Both the position numbers and the translations under genes were made by a program. 64,000 bases of DNA from Isochrysis galbana (lineage: Eukaryota > Haptophyta > Isochrysidales > Isochrysidaceae): assembly GCA_018136815.1 (NCBI GenBank), contig CM030942.1, positions 2,255,171 to 2,319,170 of the forward strand. Direction: 5' to 3'. Shown here piece by piece: positions 1 to 9,347 of the stretch; within the stretch, counting starts at the first letter, position 1, and every line of letters starts with the position of its first letter. Below the pieces are notes generated by a model. It searched no databases. It worked only from the letters and a program-made list of their open reading frames with translations, and was not told the DNA's origin.

Positions 1-1575
1 GCCAAGGTAGGAATCAACACTTCGAACCACGTCCGCCAGGACGCAGATACATGCTGGCGTCCATGCACTCCTTTTCATATGCTCTTTTTCTCATCCCACA
101 TATCATCAAGGCTGCATCTCCAACTCTTCCTTATCCGAATGCGCACATTGTAGCTAACCTTCGTGGCGCTGAATATGGTGGCGATGTGCGGTGCCCTCTA
201 CAAGATGAACACGATGGGGCTGCTTCCGAATACACCATCTGATTGGGCATCTTTCCTCAAGGTGCCTCCACCGGTGCAAATCTCAACTGGAAGCGTCGTG
301 GCTGCGCCATTGTGAATCTGTATTGCTGAACGCCGGAAGTGAGCGCCTCACCCAGATGACGAGTAACATCTGTAGCAATGTGGCTCGAGCCATTTGCCCA
401 TGCGTTCTGCGAGCAATAGCGAATGTGAATGGATTCATACGAATTGACTGCGTATCACCGACCAATGCACTTACTCCTCCAAGACGGCCGCTTTTAAGGA
501 GGTTTCGTCGCCAACTCTTTTCTCGCGAGCGCTTCGTGCACGAGGAGACACGGCCACAGAAGATGCACGAGCCCAAGGTGGTTCTCGGGATTCTCGAAAT
601 TCTCGCTATCCTGCAGAGGATGTTTCAGGCGATATGAATTCGTCTAGCAAGAGTTCATACACTAATTGCTACTGATTGGCTGGAGATGGCTGAAGACTTG
701 GCCCTACAAGCATCGCAAAACCCATGCAAGCGTGCAACGTTACCTATGTTTTTGTACATGTGTGCTTGAGTCGTGTATGTCAGGTGTGAGGGCTTGTGCT
801 TATGGGGCTTGTGGGGCTCGATTGCGTTGCATTGCGTACTCGTGTGAGGTTGAGGATTGTGTTGTTTTGTTCGCGATTCCCTATGCTCGAGTCGTAATGG
901 TGGTAGATAAGCGCACCCATGCCGCCTCGCCCTGGCTGGCGATGCGGAGAGGGTCGCTTGAGGTGTGGGCTCCTTGGCTAGCGCCTGAGGCCGCCGGTTG
1001 CGGTTGGGTGGGGCGCGCCTGTGCGGATGTGTGCGGGGGTCGGGTGGCCCAGCAAAAAGTCGCGCTGGCGCGGCTCCGGATGGCGGATGGCCGGCGACGA
1101 GGGGTCTTAATCGATAGGCGCTGCGCTCAAAATATTGTTATAGTGTACGCGCCGACGGCTCCCCTCTCCCAGCACCCCGTAGCCACGACTCCCCGACGGG
1201 GCCGCCCCAATGTTCTATTCTTGCCCATGTGGAGGCTGTAGGCTTGAAGTAATTCGTAATTCATGTACTACTAAGATTCCTTCGATGATTGACTCCATGT
1301 CATGTAAGATTCTGCCCTCGCTCATACTACCTGTACTACACGCCACCTGAAATCTGGGTGCCTTCCGCCCGGCGGCTCTGAGAGTCTGTGGCTCAGAGAT
1401 AGAGGAGCGGGAACTCACTACGATGGGAGCCCATCGCCATCGCGTGCGCGAGGGAGTGCGGAGTGCGCCGCGCTCCCACTGACTGAGGGTTTGGATTGTT
1501 GTTGTGTTGTATTGCGGAGCTCATGCCTCATGCCAGGAAGCAGAGTTTGAGGGTGACCAACAGGCCCCCCGGAGG
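1..1575. other. Unassigned region left of the LINE
   Basis: I see no gene I can support here. Open frames in the stretch are short and show no family motif. Positions 1321-1353 carry a 33-34 bp sequence that returns in inverted orientation at 14697-14730 with about three mismatches, so at least this part is dispersed repeat. The rest looks like ordinary intergenic DNA. Confidence 0.5.
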
Positions 1576-1589
1576 GGAGTTGGAGCCTG

Positions 1590-1928
1590 AAGACTGAAAA
1601 AAAAAACCCTTTTAATAGTCTCGCCCCGCGCGTGGCCTTGGGATCAGCTACAGTAGCCACGCCCATTTCCCTTCCTCTCCCACACTTCCCGCCTTGCGGC
1701 ATCTCCCCTTGTGCTCTACGTAGGGGCCCAGGTCGTGGGGGGGGCTGAGTTGGGCGGGGTGCACCGGCCCCCAGTGGAGTGTTCTCGCCCTCCTCCTGTG
1801 CCTCTGAGTGGCCCGTTTCTTCCATGTGCTGGCGTGCATGTCACGCCGTTAATATTTTGTCGCTCGTTTCCGGCGTTCTTCGCCGAGGGGTTCTTCGAGG
1901 AGGGGGGGGGGGGAGGTATTTCCCAGCT
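1590..1928 (-). repeat. LINE 3' UTR and tail
   Basis: This is the 3' untranslated region of LINE copy 1. Read on the minus strand it has the blocks GTAGAGCACAAGGGG, GCCGCAAGGCGGGAAG and GGGCGTGGCTAC, then CGAGACTATTAAAAGGG and a T run. The same blocks in the same order occur at 18700-18895 and 23200-23405 on the plus strand, so this is a family-wide 3' module that probably serves as the RT recognition end. Confidence 0.82.
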
Positions 1929-4057
1929 TCAGGCGATCTTGTCAACGAGGTCAAGTGCTTTCGCCACTAGACCGAGGTTATCGCCCATCTTCAGTCTGCC
2001 CCTGTCATCTTCGATAAAGGTGGGAGTGGCAAGATCTATTGGGCTTTTGAGTTTCGGTTTTCTTCCCTGGGACGCAGTGCGCGTGCGCACCTGGCTAATA
2101 GTGTCTGGTGGGACACGGCTTCTGACGAGGGATGTGAACCTTACTATTGTGGCTTCCAGAACCGGTATGTGATGGTATGTGTATGACTCAAATTCTACTC
2201 TATAGAAGTCTCTTATTATGTATCTCCACGCTATTATATAGAGCGTTTTCAAGCTGTCGGGAGTGTTTGCGTCCGGATACACAAATAGTCTATCTTTCGC
2301 TATTTGTTTTCGGGACCTATGCGAACTTGGGGAATAATCGACGATGGCGTCTATGGCATCGAATACGTTCTTTGTCGCGGGGCACCACGCCAAGTGGCAC
2401 GAGTCTTCTTGGTAGCGGTTGCACAGCCTGCACTTTATTGTCGGGCTGGCCGCGAATCTGTTTCTGGTTCCTATCCTTCTATGAGTGACGTGTTTGAAGT
2501 GTGGGTGTTTGTCGGCGTGTTTCAGTAGCGGTAGGGTATATAGCTTGGCTATGTGTTTCCAGTTCTCTTTCGTGATGTCCAAACGTTTTTCCCATGCTGT
2601 TCTAGCTGCTTGCGGAGCGTTGTGTCGCGCTGCTTTAGTCACGACTTTGGCGATGTCCGCCACCGTGATCGCGTCTAGCGCGGTCTTACCTTTTTGTATG
2701 GCGTATTCGTCCGCCAGTGGGTACTCCATGTATTTAGGCCCTTTGTAACCATTCTCCCAACAAGCCGGAGGATGGTAGCTTTTCGCTTCTTCGGCATCTA
2801 TTATGCTCCCCGTGATGGAGGCCTCCCCGAGATAGTCGGTGTCAGTGTGAACCCATATGTTATTGACCTTCTTGATGTACTTATCATCGTCGGAGACTCT
2901 GATCTCCTCGTTTTCCGTTCCTTCTTGCTCGTGAGGGGCGCTTACGCCTGCCCGGCGGGTTTTTACTCCGTCGTCGGGCGGTGGGCGTTCTGATGATTTC
3001 TCGAGTATGCGTTTCGCGTGGTCAACTACGACGTCCCAAGAATCCAGGAATTTCGTTTTGTTGATTGTATGGCCCTCGTGTTTGAAGACCTCTGGGAGGT
3101 GTTCGATATAAGCTGAGCAGTCTTCCCTTGTGTATGGCTCCCTTGTATTGTTCTCTTTGAATATGTTATGCACCACGTTTGCATGTAGGTGCTCCCACAA
3201 TCGTGCCCAAGAGGCTCGAACATCGGGAGGGGGGAAGTGTGGGTTGTGCCAAATGGGTTGCGAGAGTGCGCCTTCGCGCGTTAGAAACGAGGGCTGGATG
3301 TCCAATTCTCTAAAATTTCTGAGGGCTTCCTTCCAGAATGTCGGGAGTGCCGGGTTACCCGTGAGGCTCTTCGTAAGTGTTTTACATGGGATTGTGGAGA
3401 GGACAGCCCCTCTCCCTAGTCCGGTTCGACAGAACCAAGCGTCAAGCGCTTTTTTCCAGATCGCTTTCCTTGCGTTTAGGTAATTTAGGATCCATTTAGC
3501 TTGGAGGGCTTTGACGTGAATCGGCCAATTTAGGAGCCCCAGTCCCATTGTCCTCGTCGCACTCCTCTCATGAGATGTGGCGTAGTGCGGGTATTTGATC
3601 CATTTGCGCTGGTTCCCGGTGTGTGGGCTTGTCCAGAGGACAGTGTCCGCGGCTTTTTGGATCCGCGTGTGGAACCACTTCGGAGCGGATAGTGTCTGCA
3701 GCCAGTATCTGGGCGTGCCATATATCATAAAGTTGACTATGGCCGCTCTTCCGAATATTGTCATATGTTCGGTGGCCGGTGCTAGCTTAGAGACTTTTTC
3801 GTCAACTTTGTCCGCTAGTTTCGACCAAAAGGGTTTGAGCGCTTCTGGCGCTCCCAAGGGGACTCCTAATATTGTCAGGTATTCGCTGTTTCCTATCCAG
3901 TTATATGTTCGCATATCCCACGGAGGTTTGCGAGTCCTTTGTGCCCCCATCCGGAGTCCCTGGAATTTGCTCTCGTTTGTCTTCCCTCCCGTAGCCTTTT
4001 CGTGTAGTTTCACCCAATGCAGGGACTTTTTAAGACTTTTGTAGTCGCGAGCTATTA
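1929..4057 (-). CDS. LINE ORF2 C-terminal part
   Basis: About 700 residues of the region after the RT catalytic core. It starts just after the FADD box and includes GGKTNESKFQGLRMG (RT motif D region) and YLTILGVPLGAPEA (thumb side). A long connecting region follows, then a zinc knuckle of the form C-x2-C-x8-H-x3-C (CRLC...HLAWC) typical of LINE C-termini, and a conserved tail (AWRYIIRDFYRVEF). The frame is open to the stop at 1929. The open frame also runs a little to the right of 4057, but there it is reading LTR sequence by chance. The intact middle shows what LINE copy 2 at 20815-23091 lacks. Confidence 0.88.
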
Positions 4058-4062
4058 GCGCG
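4058..4062. repeat. Target site duplication, left copy
   Basis: GCGCG lies directly outside the left LTR end. The same five bases lie outside the right LTR end at 12950-12954. Five bases is the usual size for Ty3/gypsy integration. The flanks on both sides are LINE reverse-transcriptase codons that continue one another. Confidence 0.9.
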
Positions 4063-4910
4063 TGACGAATTGGAGTGGCCCATAGGGCCTGAGGGCAATG
4101 AGGAAGGGGCAAAGCCGGCGGCAGGCGCGGCGAGGGAGGCCACTTCAAAGGTGCTGACGGGCTGAAGCCCGTCAGCAGAGGAAGGCGGGTAGGCGGGCTT
4201 GAGCGAGGGCGAGGACGGCGGCGAAAGCGACATGGAACGAGCGGCGAAAGGCGAGGGTGAGTGAGAGGAGGGCTGTGGTGGCAGGGGCTGGCGAGGCGAG
4301 GAGGGATTGTAGGGTCTGAGTGTTACGAGAGCGAGAGCGACGAGAGCGAGAGCGACGACGGATGACGACTGGCGACAGGCCGACGGACAAAGACACCCAG
4401 GAAAACACCCCGACTCTCGCCCCACGACTTTCTCACATAACTCGACTGAAATCAAACCCAAACACTCCGATCAGACAACGACGGACGACGATCAAAGGGC
4501 GATCTGTCGGCGATCTTGTCTGGAACGGGAATCGCACCATAACGGAATCGAGGGGCAATCTTGCTACGCAGGATTCCAAGAGACCTACCAAATAAGACGA
4601 AAGGAGTGCGATGTGCCTAAGGGGGAGATGCGAAGAGGTCGCAAATTAAACCTGATTGCCCCCAGAAGCAGATAAAGAACCGCAGGGGAGATAGCAAATT
4701 AAACCTATCTGCGAGGCGCCTGGGAGGAAGAGAGGTGGGGAAACTTCCCTTCTCTTTCGAGAGGAAGAGAGAGGGCGCTCCACAACCCACGATCCCATGC
4801 ATCCAAGCGAAGCTTTTGACCGAGAACGAGAACGAGAGAATTATAACGATAAATACCGAACGACGAAGAGAAGAGCGAAGCCTAACGAGTGTCGATTCGC
4901 GAATGCGACA
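4063..4910 (-). repeat. 3' LTR of the chromodomain element
   Basis: 848 bp, almost identical to 12102-12949 at a constant offset of 8039. Its outer end meets the GCGCG duplication. An open frame at 4030-4461 inside it is simply LTR sequence and is matched by the start of the long frame in the other LTR. Confidence 0.93.
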
Positions 4911-5108
4911 CCCCCCTGCTAGGATCGAGCGTCCCGCGAGGAAATGAAGAGAACCTAACGGACATCGGAGAGCTCCAAGCAAGCCACGAGAAAGGCAGAA
5001 GAGCAATCCTGAACGAGACCGAATGAGCCAAGAGCGAAGAGCGAATAAATCCGAAGAGCGAATGAAACAATAAATCGAGAAGTTACGAATTACGAACAAC
5101 GAACAATC

Positions 5109-5320
5109 GAGGACCGATGAGAACGCGGAACGACGAGAATCGAGAATCGAAGAACGAGAAACGAAGAACGCGGAACGACGAGAATCGAGAATCGAGAGCG
5201 AGAAACGAAGAACGCGGAACGACGAGAATCGAGAATCGAGAATCGAAGAACGAACGACGAAGAACGCGGAACGACGAGAATCGAGAATCGAGAATCGAAG
5301 AACGAACGACGAACGGCGAA
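5109..5320. repeat. Minisatellite inside the LTR element
   Basis: Imperfect tandem copies of a unit like gaacgcggaacgacgagaat with gaatcgagaatcga spacers. It lies between the integrase part and the 3' LTR, so it is element sequence rather than host sequence. A nearby G-rich triplet of short repeats (5700-5765, gcggggggaa units) is in the same noncoding stretch. Confidence 0.85.
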
Positions 5321-5854
5321 CGACGAACTATAAGAATAGTGCGCGACGATCGAAGAGACAGGAAGTACCACACCCGTCCGGACGATAAAGTGTAGAATCG
5401 GCGGCCGGCGCTGCAGACCGCAGGACTCAACGCTGCAACCCATCCCCTTCTCTCTTTTACGAGAGTTTTACCTGGATGTTTGGGCGGTGTGGCGGCACCC
5501 AAGTTACAACGCGGCGTCTCCTGTTCTTCGATATATGAGTAGTCGAACAGCCAACGGCGAAAGACGGCGAGATAGTACGACGGGCTCGGCACGTCACGCG
5601 CGAGCTAAACGACGAGGTACGGGGGTCTCCTGACAGAGCGCAGCGAAAGGGGAGGGAGATCCATCCTCCGTGGTCGAAAGGGGGGGCGAGCCATACCTCA
5701 CTTCCCGCGGGGGGAACTATTCGGCGGCCGCGGGGGGAAAATTCGGCGACCGCGGGGGGGGAACTGGAAAAGAATTCCCGTACGTTCCCGTACCGCGATC
5801 AAACGTAAACGACGGCGTTGAGAGATATCTGAAGGGGCGTGACAGTCGCGACTG

Positions 5855-7441
5855 TCAGAAGAACGCAGAGGGTGTATCGAGGAGAGAGACGAGGGTGCGA
5901 TCCGATGGCGACAGGCGTGCGAGAGCCTCGGAGCGACAGCGAACGAAGGTAGGCGAGGCAAGGGCATCGTGCGCAAATGCGTGGGAGCCAAACCACGGGG
6001 AACCGCGCGACGATCCCGACGAGTACCACCACTGCCCGAGGACGAAGACCGCGTGCTGCGGCCGCATCATTGGACCTGCAGGGTTGGCAACAGACGGGCG
6101 GGCTGAGACGGGCAAATGGGAGACATGAGCAACGGGGCCACTGTGCGAGGACGGTGCGAGACGAGGCGAGCGGCGTGGGGCCTGATGATCCAAGCCGGTG
6201 GTCTCGGATCCCACGGGAGCTTCGATCGCGTGCGACGTCGGCGGAGTTGAGACGGTCTGAGATTGTGATTCTGCAGCCCGCTTTCTCATCTGAGGCTTAC
6301 GAAGAGGCGGGAAGAGGTGAGCATCATCATAGGCGGTGACGAGCGACTCGCAGCGGCGAAGCAATTCGGCTAGCGGCTCCCATGTGGCCGCAGCTTTCGC
6401 GTAGCCACGCCATTTGACGAGGTACTGCCTTGAATCGCCTCGACCCTTGCGGTCAAGGAGGGAATCAACCAGATACTCATCTGTTTGGACAGGATCTTCA
6501 TCTGTGAGGGTATAGTAGGGACGGAGGTTAGTCACATGCACCTCCTCGGAGAGGAGGCGATTTTCTTGGTCGCGTAGTCGGTAGCGGCCAGCGCCAAGCG
6601 CCTCAGCAATGCGGTATGGTCCGCTGTAGTGGTAGAGGAGCTTGTTGCGGTGTCCTGGAATCTTGCGAACCACCCTATCACCTGGGGCAAATTGGATAGG
6701 GGGAGAGTGAGTGCGTAGTGTGTCAGCGAGTGCGTCGGCTTGAGACTCTAAAGTTGCATCATAAGCCGCGGCCCACGCCGCCTTTAAACGACAATGCATT
6801 TTCCAAGCGTACGAGCGAATTTCCTGAGGTAACTCGGGAGGCGGGCCAGTGTCAGGTGGATCAGAAAGCTGTGCAGGCAGGCGAAGCTCACGGCCATAGA
6901 GCAAGGCAGCAGGCGACATGCGGGTGATGCGATTGGCCGAAGCGCGCATGCTCATTAGAAAGAACTGAAGATGATCGACCCAATGACCGCCGCCTTCATC
7001 GGTAGCGCGAGTCATGTTGATCAAGGTCTGCTGAGCTCGTTCCACCAGGCCCACGCTCTCGTGATGATGAGGTGTGCTCGGCCGTAGGTCGGTGCCGGTG
7101 CGCTCGAGGATGATCGAGGTAAGTTGACTAGCGAGATTACTGCCGGAGTCCGAGCGAAGTTGCCTTGGTACTCCGTGCCGAGAAACGACGTACGACATGA
7201 AGGCGTGAAGAGCGTCGGCACTCGAGGGGTCGCCGTTGTGAGGGGCCGCCTCGATCCAACGAGTGAGCGAGTCCACGAAAACGAGGAGCTTGTCGAAGCC
7301 TCGAGAGCCCTTGATGAAGTCGTGCGTGGGAGCCATCAACACGACGTCGCAGAAGACGATGTCGAACGGATAGGCGCCGACCTGCGGTCCCTTTGGATCG
7401 TCTCTTGTCGGTACTCGTCGGTAGAGTAGACCTGATTGCAA
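5855..7441 (-). CDS. Fossil integrase and chromodomain part
   Basis: A DDE-type retroelement integrase: a catalytic-core-like stretch with DIVFCDVVL, LLVFVDSLTRWIEA, LRSDSGSNL and a later ESVGLVERAQQTL. It is followed by a C-terminal GPYRIAEALGAGRYRL block and then a chromodomain (EYLVDSLLDRK, QYLVKWRGYAKAAATWEP). An integrase ending in a chromodomain marks the chromovirus branch of Ty3/gypsy, whose integrases can target chromatin marks. Confidence 0.9.
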   Translation of the reverse strand: MQSGLLYRRVPTRDDPKGPQVGAYPFDIVFCDVVLMAPTHDFIKGSRGFDKLLVFVDSLTRWIEAAPHNGDPSSADALHAFMSYVVSRHGVPRQLRSDSGSNLASQLTSIILERTGTDLRPSTPHHHESVGLVERAQQTLINMTRATDEGGGHWVDHLQFFLMSMRASANRITRMSPAALLYGRELRLPAQLSDPPDTGPPPELPQEIRSYAWKMHCRLKAAWAAAYDATLESQADALADTLRTHSPPIQFAPGDRVVRKIPGHRNKLLYHYSGPYRIAEALGAGRYRLRDQENRLLSEEVHVTNLRPYYTLTDEDPVQTDEYLVDSLLDRKGRGDSRQYLVKWRGYAKAAATWEPLAELLRRCESLVTAYDDAHLFPPLRKPQMRKRAAESQSQTVSTPPTSHAIEAPVGSETTGLDHQAPRRSPRLAPSSHSGPVAHVSHLPVSARPSVANPAGPMMRPQHAVFVLGQWWYSSGSSRGSPWFGSHAFAHDALASPTFVRCRSEALARLSPSDRTLVSLLDTPSAFF

Positions 7442-7856
7442 CAGACATCGCGAATCTTCGCGACTGAGTCAACGCAAGCGACGATGATCGAGGTCGGAGT
7501 TGCGAGGAGAGGAAGAGAGGAAGCGGATGAGGTCGTGGCAGTCGGGGTCCTCGGCCTGTGCCTCCTTGAGCGCCTCGGCGTTAGGTGTACCGACGTCGAG
7601 GTAGGAGAGGTTGATAGAATCCCTGGTCGTAGAGGACAATCTGGACGACCGTTCGTCAGCTTGCAGACTAGATGCCGTAGTGGTACAAGAACAAGAGGCG
7701 GCGACGGCTGGCGACTGATCATCCGATGCCGTGGTGGAGCGAGAGTTAGGGACGACGGCGGCTAGTAGCTGCCCACCCCCCTGCTTAGGAGCGGACGTCT
7801 CCGACGTCTCATCGTCTGCCGCCACCAAGCGTGACACGCCATCAGCATCCTTTTGA

Positions 7857-9344
7857 TTAGCACCTGGTTTGTGCTAGACGGTGAAATTGAGCCGCGGCAG
7901 AAATCGTATCGGACATGCGTTGCGGGTTGGAATGAATCCACCTCAGGCCAGCGTTCGAGAGATAGGTGCACGGCGGGTGCGAGATAATCAAGTCCCACCC
8001 GAGGTCTTGGACGAGATCTGCGTCCCCGTCGAAGTGCGGAATGTAGTTGACCTTGGACGGAAACAAATCACATGTCGCCACATCTGCACCAGCAAGCAGA
8101 AACATGGACGAGACAACTCCACTTGTCTCGCCGATAACCAAGACGCGAGGAGAGGAGATGCCTTCGGTCTTCACGGCATCGACGTCACGCCTAATGTCGC
8201 CGAGCGTGACACACATTTCGTCGAAGTGAATGGGCAGCACCTGAGCCGGAGACTCAGGCGGTTGACCAAGACGAAGAACGAGCTGTGCCGCCTCGGCGAT
8301 ATCTTTCGGCATAACGTGCGCGGCACCGTGGGCAGCGGCACGTTGGAAAGCGAGATCAATAACATACGAGAGGGCCTCGCCCTCCCTCAAGGAAGGACGG
8401 GTGCGCGCGAGATGAACGAGCAAATCTTCAGCGGCCGGAACCAACGTCAGGCGCGCTGAAAACTGGCAAAGCGGAACGACAGCGGAAACGGAAATGAGAC
8501 TGCGAGTGACCGGAATGGACGGAGACGCGGCGACCAACGTGCGAGCCGTCTGAAAAGAACGGGACGCGGCAGCCGGAAGAGAGTCGGACGAGAATAGAGC
8601 GGGTTGCGAACGGAATAATCGACGGAAGGCGCGTTGCACGACGGAGGGCATGTTGGCGAATACCCCTCCGTCAGCGAACGATTCCCCAGACGAGCTAGTC
8701 GGTATCGGTTGCCAACCTAATCGGGTTGGCGCGACCATCGTAGGCGGAGCGAGCCAACGGCGAACAGCGAGGGTGTAGGCCACCGTCCATCCGGAGGGGC
8801 TAACCTCGCTGGCACGGCCAAGGCAGCTTAACGGCGAGTTTCGAGGGAACAAATCGGCCAGTCCATCCAGGATTTGGCTGGCGACAGCAGACGGATCGGC
8901 AGCGACGGAGCTCAAGGCAAGAACTAGCGTTGAGCGCTCGTAATCGAGAGCATTGAACGAATGATTCGAGGACGACGAGAGCGACGAAGGAGGTAGCGAA
9001 CGAACGGCAAGAGAGAACGGAACTCCCGGAGTCGAATCGTCCCCACCACATATGAGCAGATGGGGGTGACTCCGGATCGATTGAACGACTGAAACGAAAA
9101 CGCGAACTTCGGGAACGACGGCATCGCAACCTAGGGTACCATCCCCAGATTGGAACGACAACAAGAAGGCTTTGCTCAGCCGTCCGAGGGACGGCGAGCT
9201 CGTAGATCGGAGAGGCGAAACATTAGAGGTACGAAGTGAAACGCGAACGGGAGTGACAGAAGTATCGAGAAGCGAAAGGGGTGGCGGTCCAGGCCGCCGA
9301 GGAATCGAGAAGTCAACGAAGCAAATGGCGGCGGCCTCGCCCAA
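7857..9344 (-). CDS. Fossil methyltransferase-like part of the LTR element
   Basis: The frame that follows gag. Its first 350 or so residues resemble nothing I know. The end carries a Rossmann-type start (PRVLVIGETSGVVSS), an acidic strand (VATCDLF) and DLIISHPPCTYLSNAGLRW. That HPPCTYLSNAG block is like those of phage-type DNA methyltransferases. Methyltransferase domains are known from DIRS-group retroelements, but I know of none as standard in Ty3/gypsy elements. The sequence match is by eye and the function is inferred. Confidence 0.55.
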   Translation of the reverse strand: MGEAAAICFVDFSIPRRPGPPPLSLLDTSVTPVRVSLRTSNVSPLRSTSSPSLGRLSKAFLLSFQSGDGTLGCDAVVPEVRVFVSVVQSIRSHPHLLICGGDDSTPGVPFSLAVRSLPPSSLSSSSNHSFNALDYERSTLVLALSSVAADPSAVASQILDGLADLFPRNSPLSCLGRASEVSPSGWTVAYTLAVRRWLAPPTMVAPTRLGWQPIPTSSSGESFADGGVFANMPSVVQRAFRRLFRSQPALFSSDSLPAAASRSFQTARTLVAASPSIPVTRSLISVSAVVPLCQFSARLTLVPAAEDLLVHLARTRPSLREGEALSYVIDLAFQRAAAHGAAHVMPKDIAEAAQLVLRLGQPPESPAQVLPIHFDEMCVTLGDIRRDVDAVKTEGISSPRVLVIGETSGVVSSMFLLAGADVATCDLFPSKVNYIPHFDGDADLVQDLGWDLIISHPPCTYLSNAGLRWIHSNPQRMSDTISAAAQFHRLAQTRC

Positions 9345-9347
9345 TCC

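Larger units (their letters stand above)
1590..4057 (-). mobile_element. LINE copy 1, 3' part
   Basis: This is the downstream part of a non-LTR retrotransposon on the minus strand: the end of its reverse-transcriptase ORF, then a 3' untranslated region ending in a tail near 1590-1610. The protein resumes exactly where the piece at 12955-13086 stops, so both are one LINE split by the LTR element at 4063-12949. The 3' end matches the ends at 18660-18895, 23160-23405, 54200-54355 and 54374-54640, including the terminal motif gaatattaaaaggttt and relatives. The copy is 5'-truncated near 13086, as is usual for target-primed reverse transcription. Confidence 0.9.

Noticed and set aside
666-1241. 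Open frame of 191 codons
   Set aside because: No motif, odd composition, no splice or family support.
4030-4461. Separate gene inside the left LTR
   Set aside because: It is identical to the start of the frame in the right LTR; it is LTR sequence.
5100-5340. CRISPR array
   Set aside because: Contiguous minisatellite units without unique spacers, inside an LTR element of a eukaryote.
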